Made by a program: the position numbers and the translations under genes
In this document: one piece after another, positions 37,228 through 46,856 of the stretch
How the letters are laid out: each line of letters starts with the position of its first letter
Numbering within the stretch: position 1 is the stretch's first letter
Assembly: GCF_030053115.1 (NCBI RefSeq)
Contig: NZ_CP125619.1
Span: forward strand, 1,985,001-2,049,000
Length of the DNA stretch: 64,000 nt
Origin: Pseudomonas svalbardensis
GTDB taxonomy: Bacteria > Pseudomonadota > Gammaproteobacteria > Pseudomonadales > Pseudomonadaceae
Direction of reading: 5' to 3'
The notes under the pieces: model-generated
The model's input: only the letters and a program-made list of their open reading frames with translations
What the model was told of the DNA's origin: nothing
The model's database searches: none

Positions 37228-38306
37228 GCATGAAGCTCCTGGGGATTGATGGCACCAAGGCGTTCACCCTGGTAGCTGCCATCCTGAACGCGACGGCACC
37301 ACTCAAGGTTGTTCAAGTACCACTGAACGGTTTTGCGAAGGCCGGTTTCGAAGGTCTCTTCGGGTACCCAGCCCAGTTCGTGTTCGATCTTGCTGGCATC
37401 GATCGCGTAGCGCAGGTCATGGCCAGGACGATCCTGTACGAACGTGATCAAGTCGGCGTAGTGCGCGACCCCCACTGGCTTGTGCGGTGCCAGTTCTTCA
37501 AGCAGGGCGCAGAGGCCACGCACCACGTCGATATTCTTTTGTTCGTTGTGCCCGCCGATGTTGTAGGTCTCGCCGACGATACCGGTGGTCACCACTTTGA
37601 GCAGCGCCCGGGCGTGATCTTCGACGAACAGCCAGTCGCGGATTTGCAGGCCGTCGCCGTACACCGGCAGCGGCTTGCCGGCCAAGGCATTGAGGATGAC
37701 CAGCGGAATCAATTTTTCGGGAAAGTGGAACGGACCGTAATTGTTCGAGCAGTTGGTCAACAGCACCGGCAGGCCATAGGTGCGCTGCCAGGCACGGACC
37801 AGGTGGTCGGACGCCGCTTTGCTGGCGGAGTACGGTGAACTCGGGGCGTAGGGCGTCGTTTCCGTAAACAGATCATCGGCACCATGCAGGTCACCATAGA
37901 CCTCGTCAGTGGAGATATGGTGGAAACGGAAGGCGCTTTTTTTCGGCTCGGCGAGGGTTTGCCAATATGCGCGGGTGGCCTCCAGCAGGCTGTAGGTGCC
38001 GACGATGTTGGTCTGGATGAAATCCGAAGGTCCGTCGATGGAACGGTCGACGTGGGATTCCGCTGCCAGGTGCATGATCGCCTGCGGCTGGAAACGTGTC
38101 AGCACCGCGCTGACGGTCGCCTGATCAACGATATCGGCTTGAACGAACTCGTAGCGAGTGTCGTTGGCAATGCCGGTCAGCGATTCGAGATTGCCGGCGT
38201 AGGTCAGCTTGTCCAGGTTGAGCACTTCATGCTCGGTGTGTCGAATCAGCTCGCGAATCAAGGCAGAGCCAATGAAACCGGCACCGCCGGTGATGAGGAT
38301 ACGCAT
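37224..38306 (-). CDS. rmlB: dTDP-glucose 4,6-dehydratase
   Basis: 360-residue extended SDR, second step of dTDP-rhamnose synthesis. Motifs: [55 protein letters not shown] and [15 protein letters not shown]. It is the first gene of the minus-strand rml operon and runs divergently from kdpF; both promoters must lie in 38307-38614. Rhamnose may go to the O antigen core or to other glycans, since no rhamnosyltransferase is recognised here. Confidence 0.97.
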   Translation of the reverse strand: MRILITGGAGFIGSALIRELIRHTEHEVLNLDKLTYAGNLESLTGIANDTRYEFVQADIVDQATVSAVLTRFQPQAIMHLAAESHVDRSIDGPSDFIQTNIVGTYSLLEATRAYWQTLAEPKKSAFRFHHISTDEVYGDLHGADDLFTETTPYAPSSPYSASKAASDHLVRAWQRTYGLPVLLTNCSNNYGPFHFPEKLIPLVILNALAGKPLPVYGDGLQIRDWLFVEDHARALLKVVTTGIVGETYNIGGHNEQKNIDVVRGLCALLEELAPHKPVGVAHYADLITFVQDRPGHDLRYAIDASKIEHELGWVPEETFETGLRKTVQWYLNNLEWCRRVQDGSYQGERLGAINPQELHA

Positions 38307-38614
38307 GTTGGCCAGCCTTTTTCAGTAGTCGAAAACGCAAACGGTCATATCTTGTCGGCAGGGGCGGGGTGGTGCAATAGGTTGTTCATCCCACTTTGGT
38401 TTTGGGGAGTCTTAACTATCGATGCAGGACGATAGAGATGCCTGATAAATCCGGAACGGTGTTGTATGCCCCCAGACACCACCGTAACCCTAGCGTAAAC
38501 CCACTCTTTACGCTTTTTTTATGCCCCGCCACACCCCTCGCTCTCGTTCGTTTACAGCCTCCCTACCGACAATGACTCCACACGCGGCAATACGCCGTAA
38601 CACGGAGAACTTCC
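38307..38614. promoter_or_regulatory. Divergent promoter region rmlB / kdpFABC
   Basis: 308-base intergenic region. It holds the probable KdpE box (38507-38530) and, overlapping it, an 8-bp inverted repeat AGCGTAAA/TTTACGCT (38492-38499 and 38507-38514) followed by seven T, which could also act as a terminator-like structure. No clear -10/-35 pair could be assigned for either direction. Confidence 0.55.
38507..38530 (+). promoter_or_regulatory. Probable KdpE operator of kdpFABC
   Basis: TTTACGCTTTTTTTATGCCC, then CGCC. As I recall it, the E. coli KdpE site reads TTTATACTTTTTTTACACCC, then CGCC, which agrees at 20 of 24 positions. It lies about 85 bases before kdpF, a plausible activator distance. 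The KdpD/KdpE genes are in the same cluster. Confidence 0.65.
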
Positions 38615-38704
38615 ATGAGCGTTCTGGACGGGGTGTCACTGCTACTGGCAGTGGGGCTGTTCATTTATCTGTTGGTTGCGCTATTGCGCGCGGACCGGAA
38701 CTAG
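38615..38704 (+). CDS. kdpF: KdpF, small subunit of the K+-transporting ATPase
   Basis: 29-residue single-span membrane peptide (MSVLDGVSLLLAVGLFIY, then LLVALLRADRN). It has the usual length and ending of KdpF, which stabilises the KdpABC complex. ATG follows GGAGAACTTCC. kdpA begins eight bases after its stop. Confidence 0.92.
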   Translation: MSVLDGVSLLLAVGLFIYLLVALLRADRN

Positions 38705-38712
38705 GAGCGGCT

Positions 38713-40407
38713 ATGCACAGTTATGACTATTGGCTGATCCTCGCCTTCTTCGCCCTGGTGCTGATTCCGGCACCGTTTCTGGGGCGCTTCTACTACAAGG
38801 TGATGGAAGGTCAGCGCACTTGGCTGACTCCGATCCTCGGCCCGGTAGAGCGCGGGTGTTATCGGGTGGCCGGCGTAGATCCGCAGGCCGAACAGAGCTG
38901 GCAGAAGTACACCCTGGCCTTGCTCGCCTTCAACCTCGCGGGCTTTTTGCTGTTGTTCGCGATCCTGTTGTTCCAAGACCACTTGCCACTGAACCCGCAG
39001 AACCTGCCGGGTCAAGAGTGGACGCAAGCGTTCAATACCGCCGTCAGCTTTATGACCAATACCAACTGGCAGTCCTACAGTGGCGAAGCGACCCTGAGCT
39101 ACCTGAGTCAGATGGTCGGCCTCACCGTGCAGAACTTTGTCAGCGCCGCCACCGGCCTCGCCGTGTTGGTTGCCCTGTGTCGCGGGATCGGCCGCAAGTC
39201 GAGCAAGACCCTCGGCAACTTCTGGGTCGACATGACCCGCGCCACCCTCTACGGCTTGTTGCCGCTGTGCCTGCTGCTGGCGCTGTATCTGGTCTGGCAG
39301 GGCGTGCCGCAAACCTTCGCGCAGTACGTGAATGCCGTGACGATGCAGGGTGTTGATCAAGTGATCCCGCTCGGCCCTGCGGCCAGCCAGATTGCGATCA
39401 AGCAACTGGGCACCAACGGTGGTGGCTTCTTCGGCGTCAACTCGGCACATCCGTTCGAGAACCCGACAGCCTGGAGCAACCTGTTCGAGATGACCTCGAT
39501 CATTCTGATCCCGGTCGCGCTGGTGTTCACTTTTGGCCATTACGTGAAAGACCTGCGTCAGAGCCGGGCGATCATCGCCTGCATGCTGGCGCTGTTCCTG
39601 ATCGGCGGCGCCACCTCGTTGTGGGCTGAATACCAACCGAACCCGACCCTGAACAACGTCGCTGTCGAGCAGACAGCGCCACTGGAAGGCAAGGAAGCAC
39701 GCTTCGGCACGACCGCCACGGTGCTGTGGTCGGTGACCACCACTGCGGCATCCAACGGTTCGGTCAACGGCATGCACGACAGCCTTAACCCGCTGAGCGG
39801 CATGGTCGTGCTGGTCAACATGATGGTCGGCGAAGTGATCTTCGGCGGCGTCGGTGCCGGGCTCTACGGCATGTTGCTGAACGTGTTGATCGCGGTGTTC
39901 CTCGCCGGCCTGATGATCGGCCGCACCCCGGAATACCTCGGCAAGAAACTGCAAGCGAAGGAAGTCCAGTTGTTGGTTGTGACCTTGCTGGTGATGCCGG
40001 TCGGCGTGCTGGTACTTGGCGCGATTGCCGCGAGCCTGCCAGGCCCGGTGGCCTCGGTGAGCAACCCCGGCGCCCACGGTTTCAGCCAATTGCTCTACAA
40101 CTACACCTCGGCCAGCGCCAACAACGGTTCTGCATTCGGCGGCTTCGGTGCCAACACCGCGTTCCACAACCTGATGCTGGGCCTGGGCATGTTGATCGGT
40201 CGCTTCGGTTACATCCTCCCGGTACTGGCTCTGGCCGGCAGCCTGGCGATGAAGAAAACCGCACCGATCGGCCAGAACAGCTTCCCGACTCATGGCCCGC
40301 TGTTCGTGACCTTGCTGACCGTGACCATTTTGCTGGTGGGTGGTTTGACCTTCCTGCCGACATTGGCGCTGGGTCCTATTGCTGAACATCTGAGCCTGGG
40401 CTTCTAA
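38713..40407 (+). CDS. kdpA: K+-transporting ATPase, channel-like subunit A
   Basis: 564-residue membrane protein with about 10 spans, related to K+ channels. Filter-like segments are visible: [53 protein letters not shown] and [17 protein letters not shown]. It forms the K+ entry path of the high-affinity pump. The ATG at 38713, after TAGGAGCGGCT, gives the family length; the open frame upstream overlaps kdpF and is not used. Confidence 0.97.
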   Translation: MHSYDYWLILAFFALVLIPAPFLGRFYYKVMEGQRTWLTPILGPVERGCYRVAGVDPQAEQSWQKYTLALLAFNLAGFLLLFAILLFQDHLPLNPQNLPGQEWTQAFNTAVSFMTNTNWQSYSGEATLSYLSQMVGLTVQNFVSAATGLAVLVALCRGIGRKSSKTLGNFWVDMTRATLYGLLPLCLLLALYLVWQGVPQTFAQYVNAVTMQGVDQVIPLGPAASQIAIKQLGTNGGGFFGVNSAHPFENPTAWSNLFEMTSIILIPVALVFTFGHYVKDLRQSRAIIACMLALFLIGGATSLWAEYQPNPTLNNVAVEQTAPLEGKEARFGTTATVLWSVTTTAASNGSVNGMHDSLNPLSGMVVLVNMMVGEVIFGGVGAGLYGMLLNVLIAVFLAGLMIGRTPEYLGKKLQAKEVQLLVVTLLVMPVGVLVLGAIAASLPGPVASVSNPGAHGFSQLLYNYTSASANNGSAFGGFGANTAFHNLMLGLGMLIGRFGYILPVLALAGSLAMKKTAPIGQNSFPTHGPLFVTLLTVTILLVGGLTFLPTLALGPIAEHLSLGF

Positions 40408-40414
40408 GGAGTCA

Positions 40415-42475
40415 ATGATGAATATGCCCGCAACTAAAGCCGCCACCGTCAAGGCGCCGGAACAACCGAAAACCGCGATCTCGGCCCTCTGGCGTCCGGC
40501 GCTGGTGCAAGCCTTCGTCAAGCTCGACCCTCGGCAATTGCAGCGTGCGCCAGTGATGCTGGTGGTCGAACTGACCGCGATCCTGACCACCGTGCTGTGC
40601 TTCATTCCTGACAGCAGCGTGCCGACTTTTGTCGCCGCGCAAATCGCCTTGTGGTTATGGTTCACCGTGCTGTTTGCCAACTTCGCCGAAGCACTGGCCG
40701 AAGGTCGCGGCAAGGCTCGCGCTGACAGCCTCAAGGCCGGTAGCGAAGGCCTGAGTGCTCGGCGCAAAACCGGCAACGGCGCCTTTCAAGTCGTGCCGGC
40801 CACCAGCCTGCGCAAGGGTGATGTGGTCCGCGTTGAATCGGGGGAAATGATCCCCGGTGACGGCGAGGTGATTGAAGGTATCGCGGCGGTCAACGAAGCG
40901 GCGATTACCGGTGAATCCGCGCCGGTGATTCGCGAATCCGGCGGCGACCGTTCGGCCGTCACCGGCAACACCCGACTGGTGTCCGACTGGCTGTTGGTGC
41001 GCATCACCGCCAACCCGGGTGAGTCGACACTCGATCGCATGATCGCCCTGGTCGAAGGCGCCAAACGCCAGAAAACCCCGAACGAAGTGGCGCTCGATAT
41101 CCTGCTGATCGGCCTGACCCTGATCTTCCTGCTGGTGGTCGTCACCCTGCAGCCGTTCGCCCACTTCGCCAACGGCAGCCTGCCGCTGGTGTTCCTGGTG
41201 GCGTTGTTGGTCACGCTGATTCCGACCACCATTGGCGGTCTGTTGTCCGCCATCGGTATCGCCGGGATGGACCGTCTGGTGCGCCTGAATGTGATCGCCA
41301 AATCCGGTCGCGCCGTGGAAGCGGCGGGGGACGTACACGTCCTGTTGCTGGACAAGACCGGCACCATCACCTTCGGTAACCGTCGTTGCACCGCGGTCTA
41401 TGCCGCGCCGGGTGTGAGCAGCAAAGAGCTGGCCGAAGGTGCGTTGTTCGCCTCGCTGGCCGATGACACGGCCGAAGGTAAATCCATCGTCGAGTACCTG
41501 CGCGGGATTCATCCACAGCCAGAGCCAGCCACCGAGTTGCTGACCGTGGTGCCGTTCAGTGCTGAAACTCGTCTGTCCGGTGTCGACTATCAGGGCCGCG
41601 TGTATCGCAAAGGCGCGGTGGATTCGTTGCTGGCCTTCGTTGGCCTGAAACGTGCCGATCTGGCCGCGCCGCTGTCCCGGGAAATCGACAAGATCGCCCA
41701 GAGCGGCGGGACCCCGTTGCTGGTTTGCGCCGACGGTAAATTGCTCGGCGCGATTCACCTCAAGGACGTGGTCAAACCCGGCATTCGCGAGCGTTTCGCC
41801 GAACTGCGCAAACTGGGGATTCGCACCGTCATGGTGACCGGCGACAACCCGCTGACCGCCGCGGCGATTGCGGCCGAGGCGGGCGTCGATGACGTGCTGG
41901 CCGAAGCCACACCGGAGAAAAAACTGGCGCGCATTCGCCACGAGCAGAACGACGGTCGCCTGGTCGCCATGTGCGGCGACGGCGCCAACGACGCCCCGGC
42001 CCTGGCCCAGGCGGACGTGGGCATGGCGATGAACGACGGGACGCAAGCGGCGCGCGAGGCGGCGAACATGGTCGACCTCGACAGCGATCCGACCAAACTG
42101 CTGGACGTGGTGCAGATCGGTAAGGAACTGCTGGTGACCCGCGGTGCGTTGACGACGTTTTCCATCGCCAACGACGTGGCCAAATACTTCGCGATTTTGC
42201 CGGCGCTGTTCGCCTCGATCTACCCGCAACTGGGCGTGCTGAACGTCATGCACCTGAGCAGTCCGCAGAGCGCGATTCTCTCGGCGATTGTGTTCAACGC
42301 CTTGATCATCGTGGTGCTGATTCCATTGGCATTGCGCGGCGTGCGCGTGCAGGCGGCGAGTGCATCGGCGTTGTTGCGACGCAATCTGCTGATCTATGGA
42401 TTGGGCGGGCTTGTGGTGCCGTTTGTGGGGATCAAGGCGATCGACATGCTGTTGACGGCGTTGCATTTGGTTTGA
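40415..42475 (+). CDS. kdpB: K+-transporting P-type ATPase, subunit B
   Basis: 686-residue P-type ATPase. The phosphorylated Asp313 lies in [14 protein letters not shown] appears in [10 protein letters not shown], and [18 protein letters not shown] is the hinge motif. Membrane segments lie at about 40-85, 225-280 and the C-terminal 130 residues. It hydrolyses ATP to drive K+ uptake through KdpA. ATG at 40415 follows AAGGAGTCA. Unusually, kdpC is separated from it by 222 bases holding a long inverted repeat. Confidence 0.98.
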   Translation: MMNMPATKAATVKAPEQPKTAISALWRPALVQAFVKLDPRQLQRAPVMLVVELTAILTTVLCFIPDSSVPTFVAAQIALWLWFTVLFANFAEALAEGRGKARADSLKAGSEGLSARRKTGNGAFQVVPATSLRKGDVVRVESGEMIPGDGEVIEGIAAVNEAAITGESAPVIRESGGDRSAVTGNTRLVSDWLLVRITANPGESTLDRMIALVEGAKRQKTPNEVALDILLIGLTLIFLLVVVTLQPFAHFANGSLPLVFLVALLVTLIPTTIGGLLSAIGIAGMDRLVRLNVIAKSGRAVEAAGDVHVLLLDKTGTITFGNRRCTAVYAAPGVSSKELAEGALFASLADDTAEGKSIVEYLRGIHPQPEPATELLTVVPFSAETRLSGVDYQGRVYRKGAVDSLLAFVGLKRADLAAPLSREIDKIAQSGGTPLLVCADGKLLGAIHLKDVVKPGIRERFAELRKLGIRTVMVTGDNPLTAAAIAAEAGVDDVLAEATPEKKLARIRHEQNDGRLVAMCGDGANDAPALAQADVGMAMNDGTQAAREAANMVDLDSDPTKLLDVVQIGKELLVTRGALTTFSIANDVAKYFAILPALFASIYPQLGVLNVMHLSSPQSAILSAIVFNALIIVVLIPLALRGVRVQAASASALLRRNLLIYGLGGLVVPFVGIKAIDMLLTALHLV

Positions 42476-42488
42476 GGCTGAAATCGAC

Positions 42489-42649
42489 CCCCTCACCCTA
42501 ACCCTCTCCCCAGGGGGGCGAGGGGACTGACCGAGGTGTTTTTACGAGGTGTGCAGACCTGAAAGACCGAGTCGAACTCAAGTTTTGAAAAACTTGAAGA
42601 TCTGCTCCCTTTCCCCTCTCCCCTATGGGGAGAGGGCTGGGGTGAGGGG
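42489..42649. repeat. Long imperfect inverted repeat inside the kdp operon
   Basis: Arms of 23 bases at 42489-42511 (CCCCTCACCCTAACC...) and 42627-42649 (GGGGAGAGGGCTGGGG...), complementary at 21 of 23 positions, separated by 115 bases. The arm sequence is of a type dispersed in Pseudomonas genomes. It sits between kdpB and kdpC. Confidence 0.85.
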
Positions 42650-42697
42650 TGGATTTCCCTGACACCCCACAACTTCTCCAATTTCGAGGATTCTGAA

Positions 42698-43243
42698 ATG
42701 TCCACAATGATACGCCCGGCCCTGAGCCTGCTCGTCCTGATGACCCTGATCACCGGCGTTGCCTATCCACTGGTGGTCACCGGTGTCGCCCAGGTCGCAT
42801 TCCCGGATCAAGCCAATGGCAGTCTGGTCCACGACGCGGATGGCAAGGTCCGCGGCTCGTCGCTGATTGCGCAAGATTTCGTCGGCGACGCCTGGTTCCA
42901 TCCACGGCCATCGGCCGGTGCATTTGCCACCGTGTCGAGCGGTGCCAGCAACCTTTCGCCAAGCAACCCGGCCCTGGCCACTCGGGTGACCGATGATGCC
43001 CACAAGCTGCTAGTGTCGGGCCAGGGTCCGGTGCCATTGGCGATGGTCACCACCTCCGGCAGCGGCCTCGATCCACACTTGCCACCGGCCGCAATTACCT
43101 ATCAACTTGCGCGTGTTGCGGCGGCGCGCAATTTGCCGGTGTCTACGCTCCAGCAGTTGATGGATGCGAATATCGAGCAGCCATTGGTGGGGCCGCCAGT
43201 GGTGAACGTGTTGGCGCTGAATATGGCGCTGGAAAACCTGTAA
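42698..43243 (+). CDS. kdpC: K+-transporting ATPase, subunit C
   Basis: 181-residue protein with one N-terminal membrane segment ([21 protein letters not shown]) and a soluble part containing [27 protein letters not shown] and [20 protein letters not shown], all KdpC signatures. It helps ATP binding and K+ transfer. ATG follows GAGGATTCTGAA. A REP palindrome lies between it and kdpD. Confidence 0.97.
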   Translation: MSTMIRPALSLLVLMTLITGVAYPLVVTGVAQVAFPDQANGSLVHDADGKVRGSSLIAQDFVGDAWFHPRPSAGAFATVSSGASNLSPSNPALATRVTDDAHKLLVSGQGPVPLAMVTTSGSGLDPHLPPAAITYQLARVAAARNLPVSTLQQLMDANIEQPLVGPPVVNVLALNMALENL

Positions 43244-43260
43244 ATCGGTGGCGCCCCTAA

Positions 43261-43322
43261 TCGCGAGCAGGCTCGCTCCCACAGGAGAATGCATTCCAAT
43301 GTGGGAGCGAGCCTGCTCGCGA
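43261..43322. repeat. REP palindrome between kdpC and kdpD
   Basis: Perfect 23-base inverted arms (43261-43283 and 43300-43322; core GCGAGCAGGCTCGCTCCCAC) around a 16-base spacer. The same core recurs at 50682-50774 and, with small changes, at the IS110 insertion site. Confidence 0.92.
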
Positions 43323-43373
43323 AGACGGCCGAAAAATCACCATATCAATACCTGAAAGAAGAGAACTTCAAGC

Positions 43374-46019
43374 ATGAGTGATTCCGGCCGCGCCGACGCG
43401 CTGTTAGCAGACCTGCCCCGCGACGGCCGTGGCCGGCTCAAGGTTTTTCTCGGCGCCGCACCCGGTGTCGGCAAGACCTACGCCATGCTGCAAGCGGCCC
43501 ACACCCAACTGCGCCAGGGCGTGAAAGTCATTGCCGGCGTGGTCGAAACCCACGGTCGTGCCGAGACCGAAGCGCTGCTCGGCGGCTTGCCGCAGCAGCC
43601 GTTGGTGCGCTCGGAATACCGTGGTGTGATGCTCGAAGAAATGGACCTCGACAGCTTGCTCGCCGCCAAACCGAAACTGGTGCTGGTGGACGAACTGGCC
43701 CACAGCAACGCGCCCGGCAGTCGTCACGCCAAACGCTGGCAAGACATTCAGGAACTGCTCGCTGCAGGCATCGACGTGTACACCACGGTCAACGTCCAGC
43801 ACCTGGAAAGTCTGAACGACAAAGTGCGTGGCATCACGGGCGTGCAGGTCCGCGAAACCCTGCCGGACTGGGTGCTGCAAGAGGCCTACGAACTGCTGCT
43901 GATCGACCTGCCGCCGCGCGAGCTGCTCGAGCGTCTGCGCGATGGCAAGGTCTACGTGCCGGAGCAGGCGAGGGCGGCCATCGACGCTTTCTTCACCCAG
44001 ACCAACCTCACGGCCCTGCGGGAACTGGCGATGCAAACCGCTGCCGCTCAGGTCGATGATGATTTGGCCCAGGGCTATCGCCAGCTCGGCCAAGCGGCGC
44101 CGGCGGTACGCGGTCGCCTGTTGGTTGGCGTCGATGGCGATGCACAGGCCGAGCGTCTGGTGCGTCACGCCAGTCGCGTTGCCCAGCGTCGGCATTTGCC
44201 GTGGAGCCTGGTGCATGTGGACAACGGCAGTGTGCGTGACGAGCAGTCGCGCTTGCGTCTGCAAAGTGCCCAGCAATTGGCCGAACGCCTCGGCGGCGAA
44301 GTGGTGTTGTTGCGGGCTGGTGAGGTGGCGAAAACCCTGATCCAGCACGCCGCCGAACGTCGCGCCAGTCTTGTGTTGGTGGGGCAATCCCGGCAACGAT
44401 TGCGTCGGCGCTTGTTCGGCGGCGGACTGGCGTCGCGTTTGCTGCGCGATGCGCGCGGGCTGGAAATCAACGTCCTCGACAGCGATCACGAACAGCATCA
44501 GCCGCGTCAGCGTTCGGCGCAGGCACTGGTGTGGTTCGACTACGCGCTGGCGTTGGTGGCGACGGTGCTCGCCAGTGCGTTGGCCTGGGCGGTGGCAAGT
44601 GTCTTGCCGCTGCCCAATATCTCGCTGGTGTTCCTCGTTGCAGTGTTGCTGGTGGCGGTGCGCAGCAGCCTCGGCCCGGCGCTGGCCTGTGCGGTGTTGT
44701 CGTTTCTGACCTACGACTTTTTGTTCATTCCGCCGACTTTCTCTTTCAGAATCCAGCGCGAAGAAGACGTGCTGACGTTGCTGTTCTTCCTGCTGATGGC
44801 GGCGCTCACCGGTAACCTCGCGGCCCGACAGCGGCGGCAGTTACAAGCCCTGCGCGACACTCAGGAAGAGACCACCGAACTGCTCGACTTGTCACGCAAA
44901 CTCACGGCCGCCACCGACCGTCAGGCGGTGGTCAGCGCAGCGGCCCAGCACCTCAACGGCTGGAGTGACCTGCAACTGTGCCTGCTCAATCAAGACGGGC
45001 AGGGCGGCTGGAAAGTCGAAACCGGTGGCCCGCTGGAGTTTTCCGAAGCCGAGCGCGCTGCCGCCGATTGGGCCTGGCAACACGATCAACCGGCGGGCGC
45101 GGGCACCGGCACGTTGCCGTTCGGACGTTGGTGGTGGTGGCCGTTGTCAGTGGAAGACGGGCCGCTGGCGCTGCTCGGCGTGTGTGCCAAAGAGGGCCAG
45201 AGCTTGAGCGGTCAGCGTCGGCGTTTGTTGACCGCGCTGAGCCAGCCGCTGGCTCAGGCACTGGCCCGTGCGCAATTGGCCGAGGACCTGGAAGCCGCCC
45301 GCCTGCACGGCGAAACCGAGCAACTGCGCAGTGCCTTGCTGGCCTCGGTGTCCCACGATTTGCGCACGCCGCTGACCTCCATGCGCGGCAGCATCGATAG
45401 CCTGTTGGCCCTCGGTGAAGCGATCCCGCTGGAAGATCGCCGCGAACTGCTCGAAGGCACGCGCGATGAAGCCGAGCGCCTCGATCGCTACATCCAAAAT
45501 CTGCTGGACATGACCCGCCTCGGGCACGGCGCGCTGAAGCTGGCGCGGGACTGGGTGTCGCCGGCCGACATCGTCGGCAGTTCGCTCAATCGTCTGCGCG
45601 CCGTGCTGGCGCCGTTGCAGGTGAGCACCGAAGTGCCGCCGCAGTTGCCGCTGCTGTATGTCCACGCCGCGCTGATCGAACAGGCGCTGGTCAACGTGCT
45701 GGAAAATGCCGCGCGGTTTTCACCGTCTCACGGTCGCCTGCAATTGCGCGCCGGAGCCGACGACAGCGAGCTGTTTTTTTCGGTGAGCGATGAAGGGCCG
45801 GGGATTCCGCAGGAAGAGCGGGCGAAGATTTTCGACATGTTCTACACCGCCGCGCGCGGTGATCGTGGCGGGCAGGGGACCGGTCTGGGGTTGGCGATCT
45901 GTCAGGGCATGGTCGGTGCCCATGGCGGGCGGATCAGCGTCGCCGATGGCATCGAGGGGCGCGGCACCTGCATCACCTTGCACCTGCCGTTGCAAACTCA
46001 GCCGGCCTTTGAAAATTAA
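43374..46019 (+). CDS. kdpD: K+-responsive sensor histidine kinase KdpD
   Basis: 881-residue sensor. In order: KdpD domain with Walker A GAAPGVGKTYAML (about 27-39) and DELAHSN; a UspA-like domain (about 245-370); four membrane segments (about 390-485); a GAF-like region; the phospho-acceptor His661 in SVSHDLRTPLTSMRG; and the ATPase domain with NVLENAARFS and GQGTGLGLAIC. It reads K+ limitation and phosphorylates KdpE. ATG follows GAGAACTTCAAGC. Confidence 0.97.
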   Translation: MSDSGRADALLADLPRDGRGRLKVFLGAAPGVGKTYAMLQAAHTQLRQGVKVIAGVVETHGRAETEALLGGLPQQPLVRSEYRGVMLEEMDLDSLLAAKPKLVLVDELAHSNAPGSRHAKRWQDIQELLAAGIDVYTTVNVQHLESLNDKVRGITGVQVRETLPDWVLQEAYELLLIDLPPRELLERLRDGKVYVPEQARAAIDAFFTQTNLTALRELAMQTAAAQVDDDLAQGYRQLGQAAPAVRGRLLVGVDGDAQAERLVRHASRVAQRRHLPWSLVHVDNGSVRDEQSRLRLQSAQQLAERLGGEVVLLRAGEVAKTLIQHAAERRASLVLVGQSRQRLRRRLFGGGLASRLLRDARGLEINVLDSDHEQHQPRQRSAQALVWFDYALALVATVLASALAWAVASVLPLPNISLVFLVAVLLVAVRSSLGPALACAVLSFLTYDFLFIPPTFSFRIQREEDVLTLLFFLLMAALTGNLAARQRRQLQALRDTQEETTELLDLSRKLTAATDRQAVVSAAAQHLNGWSDLQLCLLNQDGQGGWKVETGGPLEFSEAERAAADWAWQHDQPAGAGTGTLPFGRWWWWPLSVEDGPLALLGVCAKEGQSLSGQRRRLLTALSQPLAQALARAQLAEDLEAARLHGETEQLRSALLASVSHDLRTPLTSMRGSIDSLLALGEAIPLEDRRELLEGTRDEAERLDRYIQNLLDMTRLGHGALKLARDWVSPADIVGSSLNRLRAVLAPLQVSTEVPPQLPLLYVHAALIEQALVNVLENAARFSPSHGRLQLRAGADDSELFFSVSDEGPGIPQEERAKIFDMFYTAARGDRGGQGTGLGLAICQGMVGAHGGRISVADGIEGRGTCITLHLPLQTQPAFEN

Positions 46020-46087
46020 GAGCCGAAAGTGAAGCTTGATCCCGCTTGCGTTACTCTCTTGCCACTTCTTTATGTTGATGTGAATTC

Positions 46088-46786
46088 ATGAGCCAGACCG
46101 CGACCATTTTGGTCATCGACGACGAACCGCAGATCCGTAAATTTCTGCGCATCAGCCTTGTTTCCCAGGGCTACAAAGTGCTGGAGGCCGGCACTGGCAC
46201 CGAGGGCCTGGCCCAGGCGGCACTGAATAAACCGGACTTGCTGGTACTCGACCTCGGCCTGCCGGACATGGACGGCCAGCAGGTGCTACGCGAGTTTCGC
46301 GAGTGGTCGACGGTGCCGGTGCTGGTGCTCTCGGTGCGCGCCAGTGAAGGGCAGAAAGTCGAAGCGCTCGACTACGGCGCCAACGACTACGTGACCAAGC
46401 CGTTTGGCATTCAGGAGTTTCTTGCGCGGGTGCGTGCCTTGTTGCGTCAGGCTCCGGCGGGAGAAGCGCAACAAGCGGCACTGACGTTCGGCCCGTTGAC
46501 CGTGGATCTGGCTTATCGCCGGGTGTCGCTCGACGGCACCGAAGTCGCGCTGACCCGCAAGGAATACGCGGTACTGGCGCAACTGGCGCGACATCCGGGA
46601 CGGGTCATCACCCAGCAGCAATTGCTCAAGGATATTTGGGGGCCGACTCATACCGAAGACAGTCACTACCTGCGGATTGTGGTCGGGCATTTGCGCCAGA
46701 AACTGACGGATGATCCGACGCAGCCTCGGTTTATCGTCACCGAGGCGGGGGTCGGGTATCGGTTGTTGAGTGAGGACAATCTTTAG
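46088..46786 (+). CDS. kdpE: Response regulator KdpE
   Basis: 232-residue OmpR/PhoB-type regulator. Receiver domain with acidic pair in VIDDEPQ, phosphorylated Asp55 in LLVLDLGLPDMDG and Lys in YVTKPFG; the C-terminal winged helix has LTRKEYAVLAQLARHPG and DSHYLRIVVGHLRQKL. It activates kdpFABC, probably at the box at 38507-38530. It lies 68 bases after kdpD and ends at a strong palindrome. Confidence 0.96.
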   Translation: MSQTATILVIDDEPQIRKFLRISLVSQGYKVLEAGTGTEGLAQAALNKPDLLVLDLGLPDMDGQQVLREFREWSTVPVLVLSVRASEGQKVEALDYGANDYVTKPFGIQEFLARVRALLRQAPAGEAQQAALTFGPLTVDLAYRRVSLDGTEVALTRKEYAVLAQLARHPGRVITQQQLLKDIWGPTHTEDSHYLRIVVGHLRQKLTDDPTQPRFIVTEAGVGYRLLSEDNL

Positions 46787-46796
46787 TTTTGTATTG

Positions 46797-46844
46797 AATG
46801 ATCCGGCCCCATCGCGAGCAAGCTCGCGATGGGGCCGGATCATT
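46797..46844. terminator. Long palindrome acting as terminator after kdpE
   Basis: Perfect 23-bp arms (46797-46819 and 46822-46844) around a 2-base centre, containing CCGGCCCCATCGCGAGC. It lies between the convergent kdpE and patatin genes. There is no clear T run, so it may be a REP-type element that also stops transcription. Confidence 0.7.
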
Positions 46845-46856
46845 CATTCGAGAATC

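Noticed and set aside
38521..38712. Upstream extension of kdpA
   Set aside because: It would overlap kdpF, which is complete with its own ribosome site; kdpA has a strong site at 38704-38712.
38701..42496. Two long minus-strand frames (691 and 613 codons) opposite kdpA and kdpB
   Set aside because: Antisense shadows of GC-rich coding DNA; composition unlike real proteins and no family features.
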